From Lachnospiraceae bacterium NK3A20 (GTDB lineage Bacteria > Bacillota > Clostridia > Lachnospirales > Lachnospiraceae), in assembly GCA_900107575.1 (NCBI GenBank), contig FNQX01000005.1, positions 186,001 to 250,000 of the forward strand: 64,000 bases of DNA, given 5' to 3'. The first letter of the stretch is position 1; each line of letters begins with the position of its first letter. Below the pieces are notes generated by a model, which saw only the letters and a program-made list of their open reading frames with translations, did not search any database and was not told the DNA's origin. Position numbers and translations under genes: made by a program. Shown here one piece after another: positions 17,888-27,054 of the stretch.

Positions 17888-18034
17888 CTGAGCCGAGATC
17901 GTGAGCACAAGGCCCTTCGGCGCTGCCGCGCCAACAAAAGGCGCCCGCAGCGAATGGAGCCGCACCGTGGTTTCGGCTGCCTGTTGTTTGCACAGGTAAG
18001 ACTGCATGGGACAGAGAGAATAAAGGAGACAGAG

Positions 18035-20524
18035 ATGAACACACCGCTATCATGGATCAGGGACTATGTGCCCGATCTTACATGTACCGATAAGGAATAT
18101 TATGACAGAATGACGCTCTCAGGCACGAAGGTGGAGAGCTGGACAAGACTTGATAAGAACTGCGAGAAGATCGTGGTCGGCAGAGTCGAGGAGCTGACGA
18201 AACACCCCGACGCGGACCATCTCTTCGTGACGCGCCTCAACATCGGCAGGGCTTACGCGGAGGATGGCTACACCGCGGAGACGGACGGCCTGGACGGACA
18301 GTATGAGAACTGCATCCAGATCTGTACGAGCGCGCAAAATCTTCACGTGGGCGACGTGGTGCCCGTGTGCCTGAACGGCGGGAAAGTAGCAGGCGGCCAC
18401 GATGGCTTAGAACCGCCGGAGAACGGTTTCAAGATCAAGGCCGGCAAAATGAGAGGCCTGCCCTCTGTCGGCATGATGTGCGGCATCACGGAGCTCGGCT
18501 CGGATGAGCAGTTCTATCCGGGATCCATCAATGACGGGATCTATATTTTCCCGAAGGAGTACGGCGATTCGCTGGAGCTCGGCTCGGACGCGGTCGAGGC
18601 GCTGGGCCTTCACGATACCAGCTTCGAGTATGAGATCACATCGAACCGCGTGGACTGCTACAGCATTCTCGGCATTGCAAGAGAAGCGACGGTCACTTTT
18701 GGCGTACCGTTCAAGGCGCCAGAAGTTCAGCTAAGGCTTGAAGGGGAGAAAGAAACCAAAGACTTCATCGACGTAGAGATCGAGGCGAAGGATCTCTGCA
18801 CGAGATACATTGCCTGCGCGATCACGGATGTGAAGCTGGGACCCAGCCCGTGGTGGATGCAGAGGCGGCTGTCCAACTACGGCATCCGTCCCATCAACAA
18901 CCTCGTGGACATCACGAATTTCGTCATGATGGAATACGGTCAGCCGATGCATGCTTACGATTACGACACGCTGCATGGCGGGAAGATCGTCGTCAAGAGA
19001 GCAAAGGACGGCGAGAAGTTCACAACGCTCGACGGCCAGGAGAGAAATCTTGACAGCGACGTTCTCATGATCGCGGACGGCGACAGATACGTGGGCCTTG
19101 CGGGTATCATGGGCGGCGAGGACAGCATGATCACAGGCGGCGTGAAGACTGTGCTGCTGGAGTCTGCTACTTTCAATGGAACCAACATCAGAAAAGCGTC
19201 TAAGAGAATCGGTATGCGTACGGACGCGTCTGCTATTTTCGAAAAGGGACTCGATCCCTATAACGCGGAAGCGGCCATGGACAGAGCGTGCCAGCTCTTC
19301 GAGGAACTGGGCTGCGGCAAGGTCGCAAAGTCGTATGTAGATGTGCACGACGAGCTGCCGGCGCTGCGCAGAATCCCGTTCGAACCGGAGCGAATCAACG
19401 CCTTCCTCGGGACCAGTTATACGAAAGAGCACATGCTCGAAATCTTCCGCGCGGAGGAGCTCGAATACGACGAGGCGACGAATGAGATCATCATCCCCAG
19501 CTTCCGACAGGATCTTCGGCAGATGTGCGACCTTGCGGAAGAGTGTGCAAGATTCGATGGCTATGACAAGGTACCGTCGACGCTCCCCAGGTCCAGCGCG
19601 ACGATCGGCAGGCTCACGCCCATGATGGAAATCGAGAACGCGGCGCGCGACATCTGCATGGATTACGGCTACAGTGAGGCGGAGACGTTCTCGTTCGAGA
19701 GCCCGAAGGTATTCGATGCCTTAAAGCTCCCCGAAGACGATCCGCTCCGCCGGACGATCCGCATCCGGAATCCGCTCGGAGACGACTATTCCATCATGCG
19801 GACGACGCCGATCCCGGGGATGCTGCAGAGTCTTGCGACCAACTATAACCGCAAGAATGAGAATGTAAAGCTCTATCAGCTGGGCAAGGTTTACCTTGCG
19901 AAGGAACTGCCCCTCGTGGACTATCCCGACGAGAGGGAACAGCTCGTTCTCGGCTTCTACGGTAACGGCGATTTCTTCAACCTGAAGGGCGTGGTGGAGG
20001 ATTTCCTGCGCTTTGTCGGCATGAAGGACAAGCCGGTTTATACCAGGTCCGATAAGCCGTTCCTGCACCCGGGAAGGCAGGCTGCCATCGCCTATGATGG
20101 GAAGGAGCTTGGGTTCCTTGGCGAGATGCACCCGGATGTGCTGAAGAATTATGGCATCGGCGCGAGAGCGTATGTTGCGCAGATCGACATGCCGACCATC
20201 CTGGAATTCGCAAGCTTTGTGCATCATTTCGAGGGCATCGCGAAATTCCCTGCGATCAGCAGAGACCTGTCCATGGTTGTACCCAAGGCAGTGCCCGCGG
20301 GCGAGATCGAGGCGGTATTCGACCGGCGCGGCGGCAAGATCCTGGAATCCTACAGCCTCTTCGATATTTACGAAGGCGCGCAGGTGAAAGAGGGCTGCAA
20401 GTCGATGGCTTACAACCTGACCTTCCGCAATAAGGAGAGGACGCTTGCGGCCGATGAAGTCGACAAGGCGATGAAGAAGATCCTGAACGGCCTCGAAGGG
20501 CTGGGAATCGAACTCAGGGCATAA
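18035..20524 (+). CDS. pheT: Phenylalanyl-tRNA synthetase beta subunit
   Basis: An 829-residue beta subunit. It has the N-terminal start NTPLSWIRDYVPDL, an EMAP/OB-like tRNA-binding domain (residues about 40–165), the B3/B4 editing region that hydrolyses mischarged Tyr-tRNA-Phe, B5 domains, a degenerate catalytic-like domain and a C-terminal ferredoxin-fold anticodon-binding domain (KFPAISRDLSMVV onward). The length is close to the usual 790–830 residues. ATG 18035 is chosen because AAAGGAG precedes it and homologues begin here; the frame is open further upstream but without start signals. It is co-transcribed with pheS. Confidence 0.96.
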   Translation: MNTPLSWIRDYVPDLTCTDKEYYDRMTLSGTKVESWTRLDKNCEKIVVGRVEELTKHPDADHLFVTRLNIGRAYAEDGYTAETDGLDGQYENCIQICTSAQNLHVGDVVPVCLNGGKVAGGHDGLEPPENGFKIKAGKMRGLPSVGMMCGITELGSDEQFYPGSINDGIYIFPKEYGDSLELGSDAVEALGLHDTSFEYEITSNRVDCYSILGIAREATVTFGVPFKAPEVQLRLEGEKETKDFIDVEIEAKDLCTRYIACAITDVKLGPSPWWMQRRLSNYGIRPINNLVDITNFVMMEYGQPMHAYDYDTLHGGKIVVKRAKDGEKFTTLDGQERNLDSDVLMIADGDRYVGLAGIMGGEDSMITGGVKTVLLESATFNGTNIRKASKRIGMRTDASAIFEKGLDPYNAEAAMDRACQLFEELGCGKVAKSYVDVHDELPALRRIPFEPERINAFLGTSYTKEHMLEIFRAEELEYDEATNEIIIPSFRQDLRQMCDLAEECARFDGYDKVPSTLPRSSATIGRLTPMMEIENAARDICMDYGYSEAETFSFESPKVFDALKLPEDDPLRRTIRIRNPLGDDYSIMRTTPIPGMLQSLATNYNRKNENVKLYQLGKVYLAKELPLVDYPDEREQLVLGFYGNGDFFNLKGVVEDFLRFVGMKDKPVYTRSDKPFLHPGRQAAIAYDGKELGFLGEMHPDVLKNYGIGARAYVAQIDMPTILEFASFVHHFEGIAKFPAISRDLSMVVPKAVPAGEIEAVFDRRGGKILESYSLFDIYEGAQVKEGCKSMAYNLTFRNKERTLAADEVDKAMKKILNGLEGLGIELRA

Positions 20525-20550
20525 GAATAAGCAGGAGTTGAGAGGTAGGA

Positions 20551-22500
20551 ATGATAGCAGTTCTGGGCAGCTGGATTTATATCGGTATCTTCTGTCTGGC
20601 GGCAGGCTCGGTGTCTCTTGCCGCGCTGGAGAAGCTCACCGGCATTGAGGGAAAACTGAAGGCGAGCGGAACGGCTGTGATCACGGCGGGTGTGCTCGCC
20701 ATCACGGTCTGTGCGGAGTATTGGAGTATCTTCTACAAGGTCGGCGTACTCTGCCATGTCACGCTGCTCGCTGCGGTCATTCTATGCCTGATTCTGTGGC
20801 GGCAGGCAAGAGATATTTTATGTCACATACTGCGTAAAGCGAAGGCCGGTCTGTTCTCGTGGACCGGCCTTGGCTGCATGTTGATGGTGCTGCTCATCGC
20901 CTTTGCCACGAGCCGCGGCACGTTCCACACCGACACGGGGATTTACCATGCGCAGGCGATCCGTCTCATTGAGGAGTACGGGCTCATCAAGGGCATGGCG
21001 AATTTGCAGCTGCACTTCGGCTACAACAGCGCCTACCTGGTGTTCTGCGCATTCTTCACTCTGAGCAAGGTATTGCCGGTCGCGCTGCATACGACCACGG
21101 GGTTTCTCGCGGCACTGTACACGGTCTATGCGTGCAGGCTGCTCGCGGGCAACATCCGGCGCAGAATTCTGATTGAGTATACTGTGAGCGACGAAGCCCG
21201 GATCCGGGTTGTGAGGAACAAGACTGCAAGAGAGGGCGACGAAGTTCAGACGCGGACTCTATCAAGCAAGACTTCAAACATAGTTGATAGAAAAACTGTG
21301 AATGGAGAGGCTTCGGTTTCTCACGGGTTGCCTGTTGCCCCTTGCTCAGGGACCCTCTCATATATGATCGACGCTGGCGCGATCACGATTCTCATCTACG
21401 TGTTCACGAACCTGACGGGAGTGATGTCTCCGGCAACGGATTACGGCACGCTCCTCGTGACAGGCTATCTGATCAGCAGTTGGCTGGAAGCAGCCAGGAG
21501 GCGGGACGCGCACACGAACGGCATCTCGATCACGAAGCTTGCGGATACCTGCAACCTTTCCGTGCTGGCGCTTTTTGTTGCCAGCATGAAGCTCTCGGCG
21601 GCATTCATGGTTCTCTTGGTCGTATGGCCCCTCATCCAGGGCCTGCGTGTGGGAAAAGGTAAGAGCCTTGCCAGATACGTTGTGGTGGGCCTTCTTGTTT
21701 TCCTGCCATATCTTGTTCGCAACGTGCTGATCTCCGGGTGGCTGTTCTATCCCGTGACGGCGATGGATCTCTTCCGCGTGCCGTGGAAGGTTCCGGCGGC
21801 GTACGCGATCGTGGACAGCCAGCAGATTTCGGTCTGGGGCAAGTGTCTCTATGACATCGGCAAGGCGGACTGGAAGGTTTCGCAGTGGCTTCCTATCTGG
21901 TGGCAGGGGCAGGAGCACTATGGGCAGATGCTCATTTACGCGAACGTGCTCGCCGCGGCGCTGCTCATCATCAATCTCATCCTGCATCGGCTCGTGAGAA
22001 AATCAAAGGCGGGACCAAAGGGTACTGGCGAGGTCGCCACGCTGATTCTCGTGCTGCTCATCAATGAGGCGGTGTGGTTCCTGACGGCGCCGTTCATTCG
22101 CTACGGGTTGGTCTATCTCCTGGTGCTGCCGCTGTTGGCAGCCGCGTTGTTCCTCGACCATCTTCATGCACTTGCGAGAGAGAAGAGCTTCTGGAAAGTG
22201 CCGGGGGCATTCCTTGCGGTACTCGCGGTTCTATGTTTCTGTGCCTGGATCGACCATTATGCCATGGACGATCTGGTCTTCGTGAAACAGAATCTCTCAT
22301 CTCCTTATTATCTCTGGCAGCAGCCGTTTGACAATCCGAGGGAGGAAGCGGAAGAGAGGAACGGAATCAAAATCTACTATGCAGCCGAACAGGAGCGCAA
22401 CAGCTACTATGTTTACCCGTCGACGGCTTACAAGATGATGCTGGATCGCACGGAACTCATCGGCAACACCATCGAGGAGGGCTTCCGACCGGCGGAGTGA
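20551..22500 (+). CDS. LIC_10190-like polytopic membrane protein
   Basis: A 649-residue integral membrane protein with about a dozen predicted helices. The segment TDTGIYHAQAIRLIEEYG followed by a Asn/Leu-rich stretch and FGYNSA is characteristic of the LIC_10190 family of GT-C-like membrane proteins linked to surface polysaccharides; no reaction is established. Residues about 205–270 are a strongly polar insertion rich in Arg, Glu, Thr and Ser between two membrane segments, unlike the hydrophobic surroundings; similar insertions recur in other enzymes of this window. The gene starts 26 bases after pheT with GAGAGGT before ATG 20551. Confidence 0.7.
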   Translation: MIAVLGSWIYIGIFCLAAGSVSLAALEKLTGIEGKLKASGTAVITAGVLAITVCAEYWSIFYKVGVLCHVTLLAAVILCLILWRQARDILCHILRKAKAGLFSWTGLGCMLMVLLIAFATSRGTFHTDTGIYHAQAIRLIEEYGLIKGMANLQLHFGYNSAYLVFCAFFTLSKVLPVALHTTTGFLAALYTVYACRLLAGNIRRRILIEYTVSDEARIRVVRNKTAREGDEVQTRTLSSKTSNIVDRKTVNGEASVSHGLPVAPCSGTLSYMIDAGAITILIYVFTNLTGVMSPATDYGTLLVTGYLISSWLEAARRRDAHTNGISITKLADTCNLSVLALFVASMKLSAAFMVLLVVWPLIQGLRVGKGKSLARYVVVGLLVFLPYLVRNVLISGWLFYPVTAMDLFRVPWKVPAAYAIVDSQQISVWGKCLYDIGKADWKVSQWLPIWWQGQEHYGQMLIYANVLAAALLIINLILHRLVRKSKAGPKGTGEVATLILVLLINEAVWFLTAPFIRYGLVYLLVLPLLAAALFLDHLHALAREKSFWKVPGAFLAVLAVLCFCAWIDHYAMDDLVFVKQNLSSPYYLWQQPFDNPREEAEERNGIKIYYAAEQERNSYYVYPSTAYKMMLDRTELIGNTIEEGFRPAE

Positions 22501-22580
22501 GAGAACTCGCTGAGCAAGGCAGTGGGGCGATGGGATACAGTCAAGCGGGAATGCGGGAGCTTGTTTGCCAAAACTAACAG

Positions 22581-22610
22581 TTGGACTTTTACAGAAACCG
22601 ACCGTATAAT
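22581..22610 (+). promoter_or_regulatory. Sigma-70-type promoter for the secreted hypothetical gene
   Basis: TTGGAC at 22581–22586 and a perfect TATAAT at 22605–22610 with an 18-base spacer. Transcription would start near 22617, about 105 bases before the preferred start codon. Confidence 0.7.
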
Positions 22611-22722
22611 GAATTGATCTCTCGTATTTGTTCAGCATAGCCAGAAGTGCTGGTATCCCGAAGCGCTGGTGTTCTGAATGTATACGATTCTCATGCAACT
22701 GAATCGCAGAGCGGCGAAGAGT

Positions 22723-23409
22723 ATGAAACATCAATTCACGATGCGGAGGCGGATCGTGGCGCGGATGGCGGCCATCATGGCGGCGGGCGCGCTGGCTGTT
22801 TGCGCGGTAGGACCTGTAACTGCATATGCGGCGGAACGGACAGTGGACTTCTCCTATGTCGAGCAGGATATTGCGAACTGGGAGGCGGTGTACTGCCCTG
22901 TTCTTGATGCGAAAAGTATGCAGACGGCGAAGCAGCTCCCGGCACGCCAGTCGAAAAATCTCGACGTGACGGACGCTGCCGGGGCAATTTACGGCAACCT
23001 GACGGACACGATCCGCAGCAGCAGTGTCCTGAAAACACAGAGGGCCCTGATGTTATATGACGTCTTAAGCGGCAATTATTCGCAGAAGGCGGTCGCGCTG
23101 TTCCTGGACCACGGCTATTTCACCGAGTATTATAAGGATTTGCGCGCGGCGGGGCTCGTTGAGGACAGCTACCGGATGCCGGCGAAGGCTTATGCGACGA
23201 CGGTGCTCAGGGAAACGGTCACGGTGCCCGACAATGACGGCGTTGAGACGACATACCGGATGATCAAGACGGATTCGTCATACCTCGACACGGAGCAGCT
23301 GCGCACGGTCGCGCTCTCGACGAAGGACAAGAAAACCGCAAGGTCGCTCGAGAAGAAGATTGCCTCGTTCGAGGAGGACTTCACGCCGAAGGCTGCGGTT
23401 GCAAAGTAA
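22723..23409 (+). CDS. Secreted protein of unknown function
   Basis: From ATG 22723 the protein has 228 residues. It opens with a basic region and a hydrophobic helix ending in TAYA, a clear Sec signal peptide with likely cleavage after Ala at about residue 36. The mature part is mainly helical, with no recognised domain. A second possible start at 22678 would add 15 residues; neither has a strong ribosome binding site, and the shorter form gives a more normal signal peptide. A strong promoter lies upstream. The apeB-like gene follows after 28 bases. Confidence 0.65.
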   Translation: MKHQFTMRRRIVARMAAIMAAGALAVCAVGPVTAYAAERTVDFSYVEQDIANWEAVYCPVLDAKSMQTAKQLPARQSKNLDVTDAAGAIYGNLTDTIRSSSVLKTQRALMLYDVLSGNYSQKAVALFLDHGYFTEYYKDLRAAGLVEDSYRMPAKAYATTVLRETVTVPDNDGVETTYRMIKTDSSYLDTEQLRTVALSTKDKKTARSLEKKIASFEEDFTPKAAVAK

Positions 23410-23437
23410 TTATATTTTGGAAAGGACAATTCAATAG

Positions 23438-24898
23438 ATGGAACGTAAGAACGCATGGAATACCTACGATCTCAAGATGCAGAAAGAATGCCTTGATTTC
23501 GCGGAGGAGTACAGGCATTTCATTTCGGACAACAAGACGGAGCGCGAGTGCGTTGACACTTTCGTGAACGCCGCGGAAAAGGCAGGCTATGTCGAGCTGA
23601 CCAGAGCCATTGAGGAGAAGCGGGAGTTAAAGCCGGGCGACAAGATCTACATGGCCTGGATGAACAAGTCTCTCGTGATGTTCCAGATCGGTTCTGAGCC
23701 GATGGAGCACGGCCTCAACATCCTCGGCGCGCACATCGACAGCCCCCGCATGGATGTGAAGCAGAACCCTGTATATGAAGAGGGCGGGTTTGCTTACCTG
23801 GATACGCACTACTATGGCGGCATCAAGAAATATCAGTTCGTAGCCCTGCCGCTGGCTCTGCACGGTGTGATCGTCAAGAAAAACGGCGAGACGGTTGTCT
23901 TGAATGTGGGTGAGGATCCGGACGATCCGGTATTCTTCGTGTCTGATCTTCTGATCCACCTCGCACAGGAGCAGATGACGAAGCCCGCGAGCAAGGTGAT
24001 CGAGGGCGAGGCGCTGGATCTCATCGTCGGCAACAAGCCTGTCATCATCGACGCGAATACGAAGGCGTCAAAAGATAAGACGCCCGAAGAGCTCGCGAAG
24101 GAGAATGAGGCTGCATCTGAGAAGGACGCTGTGAAGAAGGTCCTGCTCGCGATTCTCAGTGAGAAGTATGGTATCGAGGAAGCGGACTTCGAGTCTGCGG
24201 AGCTTGAGATCGTGCCTGCCGGTGCGGCAAGAGATGCCGGTTTCGATCGCAGCATGATCCTCGGCTACGGACAGGATGACAGAGTCTGCGCTTATCCTTC
24301 TTTCCGCGCGATGATCGAGACCGAAGCGCCGAAGAGAACCAGCGTGACGCTCCTTGTTGACAAGGAAGAGATCGGCTCAGTCGGCGCGACGGGAATGCAG
24401 TCCAAGTTCTTCGAGAACGCGCTCGCGGAGGTCATGAATCTCGCGGGACAGTTCTCCGAGATCGCACTGCGCCGATGCCTTGCCAACAGCTGCATGCTCT
24501 CGTCTGATGTTTCGAGTGCATACGATCCGAATTACGCAGAGAACTTCGAGGCGAAGAACACAGCTTACCTCGGCAGAGGCATGGTGCTGAACAAGTTCAC
24601 GGGCTCCCGCGGCAAGAGCGGCAGCAACGACGCCAATGCGGAGTACATCTCGCACCTTCGGAACATTTTCGACCAGGATCACATCCTCACGCAGACCGCG
24701 GAGCTTGGCAAGGTTGACGTCGGTGGAGGCGGCACCATCGCTTACATCCTGGCACTGTACGGCATGAATGTCATTGACAGCGGCGTGCCCGTTCTGTCCA
24801 TGCACAGCCCGTGGGAGACGACCAACAAAGCCGATATTTACGAGGCTTTCCGCGGATACAAGACCTTCCTTCGGGACGCGGATTTCAGGAACGAATAA
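23438..24898 (+). CDS. apeB: M18 family aminopeptidase
   Basis: A 486-residue cytoplasmic zinc aminopeptidase of the aspartyl aminopeptidase-like M18 family. The first metal-binding motif is GAHIDSPR (His near residue 98), with GYGQDDRVCAYPS (second acids) and DKEEIGSVGATGMQS (Glu-Glu catalytic/metal pair) following; PVLSMHSPWE near the C-terminus contributes the last His. Length and motif order match bacterial ApeB. It cleaves N-terminal residues from peptides, preferences unknown. ATG 23438 follows AAAGGAC with a somewhat long spacer. Confidence 0.93.
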   Translation: MERKNAWNTYDLKMQKECLDFAEEYRHFISDNKTERECVDTFVNAAEKAGYVELTRAIEEKRELKPGDKIYMAWMNKSLVMFQIGSEPMEHGLNILGAHIDSPRMDVKQNPVYEEGGFAYLDTHYYGGIKKYQFVALPLALHGVIVKKNGETVVLNVGEDPDDPVFFVSDLLIHLAQEQMTKPASKVIEGEALDLIVGNKPVIIDANTKASKDKTPEELAKENEAASEKDAVKKVLLAILSEKYGIEEADFESAELEIVPAGAARDAGFDRSMILGYGQDDRVCAYPSFRAMIETEAPKRTSVTLLVDKEEIGSVGATGMQSKFFENALAEVMNLAGQFSEIALRRCLANSCMLSSDVSSAYDPNYAENFEAKNTAYLGRGMVLNKFTGSRGKSGSNDANAEYISHLRNIFDQDHILTQTAELGKVDVGGGGTIAYILALYGMNVIDSGVPVLSMHSPWETTNKADIYEAFRGYKTFLRDADFRNE

Positions 24899-25044
24899 CA
24901 TAACTATTCAGCACAGCGAAATTTATGAGCAGACAGATGTGTTTACACGGCTGGATGCGATATGAATTGAGCCAGGGGGCCATACCTCTTCGGGGTACAG
25001 CGCGTAGCGGGCCGCTGAAAAGTTAGCAATAGATTAGAAAGTGA

Positions 25045-25069
25045 CCGGGGCATGTTCAAAGTGCCCCGG
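25045..25069 (+). other. Perfect 8-bp hairpin at the queA translation start
   Basis: CCGGGGCA (25045–25052) pairs perfectly with TGCCCCGG (25062–25069) around a 9-base loop. It has no T-run and includes an in-frame ATG at 25052, so it may mask that start. No preQ1 riboswitch pattern could be recognised around it. Confidence 0.5.
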
Positions 25070-25075
25070 ATTATT

Positions 25076-26212
25076 ATGGCAGAAGAGAAACAGTTATACA
25101 GTAACGCTAGCATGAACATCCTCGGCAGAGAGGATGCGGAAGATAAGATCGTGGACGGCGTCCACGCGGATGGGGTGCCGGTCGGACAGAAAACGTCGGA
25201 CTACTATTTCGACCTGCCAAAAGACCTCATCGCGCAGGATCCCTGCGAGCAGAGAGATAATTGCCGCATGCTCGTCATCGACCGGGAAACCGGCGCGCTG
25301 GAGCACAAGGTGTTCCACGACATCATTGATTATCTGGAGCCGGGAGAGACGCTGGTGCTCAATAACACGAAGGTCATCCCGGCAAGGCTTCTCGGTACGA
25401 AGACGGACACGGGCGCGAATGTCGAAGTCCTGCTCCTCAACCGCAAGTCGGACGATGTCTGGGAGACGCTCGTAAAGCCTGGCAAAAAAATGAGGCCCGG
25501 CGCAAAGGTTACGTTCGGCGACGGGAGTCTGTCCGGCGAAGTCATTGATGTCATTGATGACGGCGACCGGCTGATCCGGTTCCACTATGACGGCATCTGG
25601 GAAGAAGTTCTTGACAGGCTCGGCGAAATGCCGCTGCCGCCTTACATCACGCACAAGCTCGAAGACCCTGCCATGTACAACACTGTATATGCGAAATTCG
25701 ACGGCAGCGCGGCAGCGCCTACGGCGGGGCTTCATTTCACCAAAGAGCTGCTGGAGAAGATCCAGGAAAAAGGCATCAATCTCGCCTACGTCACGCTGCA
25801 TGTCGGGCTGGGGACTTTCCGCCCGGTTAAGGTCGACGATGTCAAAGAGCATCACATGCACACCGAGTGGTACAACGTGCCGCTGGCCACGGCGGATCTC
25901 ATCAATGAGACACACCGAAATGGCAAGCGTGTCATCTGTGTCGGCACGACGAGCTGCCGCACCGTGGAGTCCGCTGCGGATGAGAATGGCATTGTGCGGG
26001 CAGGTGCGGACAATACGTCGATCTTCATCTATCCGGGCTATAAATATAAAGTCATGGACGGACTTATCACGAATTTCCACCTGCCCGAATCCACGCTGAT
26101 CATGCTCGTGTCTGCATTTGCGGGCAGAGAGAACGTACTGCACGCTTACAATGTGGCTGTGCAGGAGAAGTACAGGTTCTTTTCCTTTGGAGACGCCTGC
26201 TTTTTTGAGTAA
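25076..26212 (+). CDS. queA: tRNA preQ1(34) S-adenosylmethionine ribosyltransferase-isomerase
   Basis: QueA transfers and isomerises the ribosyl group of SAM to preQ1 in tRNA, giving epoxyqueuosine. Recognition rests on [53 protein letters not shown] and the C-terminal [20 protein letters not shown]. The catalytic body begins only about 40 residues after ATG 25076, so either this lineage has an N-terminal extension or translation starts internally (ATG 25112 is a candidate); no start has a good ribosome binding site. ATG 25052 lies inside a hairpin and is less likely. The hairpin array follows downstream. Confidence 0.93.
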   Translation: MAEEKQLYSNASMNILGREDAEDKIVDGVHADGVPVGQKTSDYYFDLPKDLIAQDPCEQRDNCRMLVIDRETGALEHKVFHDIIDYLEPGETLVLNNTKVIPARLLGTKTDTGANVEVLLLNRKSDDVWETLVKPGKKMRPGAKVTFGDGSLSGEVIDVIDDGDRLIRFHYDGIWEEVLDRLGEMPLPPYITHKLEDPAMYNTVYAKFDGSAAAPTAGLHFTKELLEKIQEKGINLAYVTLHVGLGTFRPVKVDDVKEHHMHTEWYNVPLATADLINETHRNGKRVICVGTTSCRTVESAADENGIVRAGADNTSIFIYPGYKYKVMDGLITNFHLPESTLIMLVSAFAGRENVLHAYNVAVQEKYRFFSFGDACFFE

Positions 26213-26263
26213 ATGAGAAGGGCGTGGGATGCGTGCTATCTCTGGTAAAATGGGAAATTTCAG

Positions 26264-26292
26264 AAGGCAGCCGGACTGAGTCCGGCTGCCTT
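26264..26292 (+). terminator. Strong hairpin after queA, without a good T-run
   Basis: AAGGCAGCCGGA (26264–26275) pairs perfectly with TCCGGCTGCCTT (26281–26292) around a 5-base loop. The 12-bp GC-rich stem is terminator-like, but only TTCGTCG follows, so efficiency is doubtful. Confidence 0.55.
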
Positions 26293-26333
26293 CGTCGTGG
26301 CGGGTGGGAAGATTTCAGCGAACTTGCGGGGGA

Positions 26334-26918
26334 TTCGACAAGACTTACCATACATGCGGCTCATGTCGAAAGCCATTCGACATAGATGAAGATAGTTGAG
26401 GCGGGTGTCGAAAGGCTTCGACATACAGGCGAGATATGGTCTCTCGTGTCGAATGCATTCGACATGGCTGGCCATACATGTGGCTCATGTCGACGGTCCT
26501 TCGACATGGATGAAGAGTGCTGCCTCTGGTGTCGAAAAGCTTCGACATACAGGCGAGATATGGCCTCTCGTGTCGACGGCATTCGACATGGCTGGCCATA
26601 CATGTGGCTCATGTCGACGGCATTCGACATGGGAGGCTATATATGCGGATTATGTCGAAGGCCCTTCGACATGGATGAAGAGTGCTGCCTCTGGTGTCGA
26701 AAGGCTTCGACATACAGGCGAGATATGGTCTCTCATGTCGACGGCATTCGACATGGCTGGCCATATATGCGGCTCATGTCGAAGGTCCTTCGACATGAAT
26801 GAAGAGTGCTGCCTCTGGTGTCGAAAGGCTTCGACATACAAGCGAGATGCGGCTTCTCATGTCGACGGCATTCGACATGGAAGGCTATATATGCGGATTA
26901 TGTCGACAGGACTTCGGC
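26334..26918. repeat. Tandem array of 14 inverted-repeat units, 41–42 bp period
   Basis: Fourteen near-identical palindromes of 20–21 bases, consensus (A/G)TGTCGAA-4 to 5 nt-TTCGACAT, begin at 26363, 26405, 26446, 26487, 26529, 26570, 26611, 26652, 26694, 26735, 26776, 26818, 26859 and 26900 (the last is degenerate); a half unit precedes at 26334. Each pair is separated by exactly 21 bases. The spacers fall into four types that recur in the order B C A B C A B D C A B C A D, so higher-order copies of 124 or 165 bases are evident. Since 41 and 124 are not multiples of three, the same unit is read in all frames and the open frames here are not coding. No cas genes are near. The array fills most of the 842-base gap between queA and the CotH gene. 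Confidence 0.95.
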
Positions 26919-27021
26919 GGTCACATGCGGTGTCCACGGACGATGGAATCTATCGCCTTTCAAGCCGGATGATGCTAAGATACTGATGCAAGTTATTATT
27001 TGCGAAAGGGAGGAGAAGTGG

Positions 27022-27039
27022 ATGCCCAGCAATAAGTGA
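27022..27039 (+). other. Five-codon mini-ORF after a strong ribosome binding site
   Basis: GGGAGGAG at 27008–27015 is followed by ATG 27022 and the short frame MPSNK ending at TGA 27037–27039, sixteen bases before the TTG of the CotH gene. It could be a leader for coupled initiation, or a sign that the CotH start was displaced by a small mutation. No other support. Confidence 0.35.
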
Positions 27040-27054
27040 AATGGTTCGAAGGAA

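Noticed and set aside
24899-25075. preQ1 riboswitch before queA
   Set aside because: The compact preQ1 aptamer pattern (a small hairpin followed by an A-rich tail pairing back to the loop) could not be matched; the only clear structure is a simple 8-bp hairpin.
26334-26918. CRISPR array
   Set aside because: Repeat and spacer sizes look right at first, but the spacers are copies of four sequences, the 20-bp repeats are themselves nearly fully palindromic and vary in the centre, and no cas gene is present.
26345-26986. Open frames of 60–200 codons on both strands within the hairpin array
   Set aside because: The 41-bp and 124-bp periods are not multiples of three, so identical repeat units are read in different frames; open frames on both strands come from the repeat sequence lacking stop codons.
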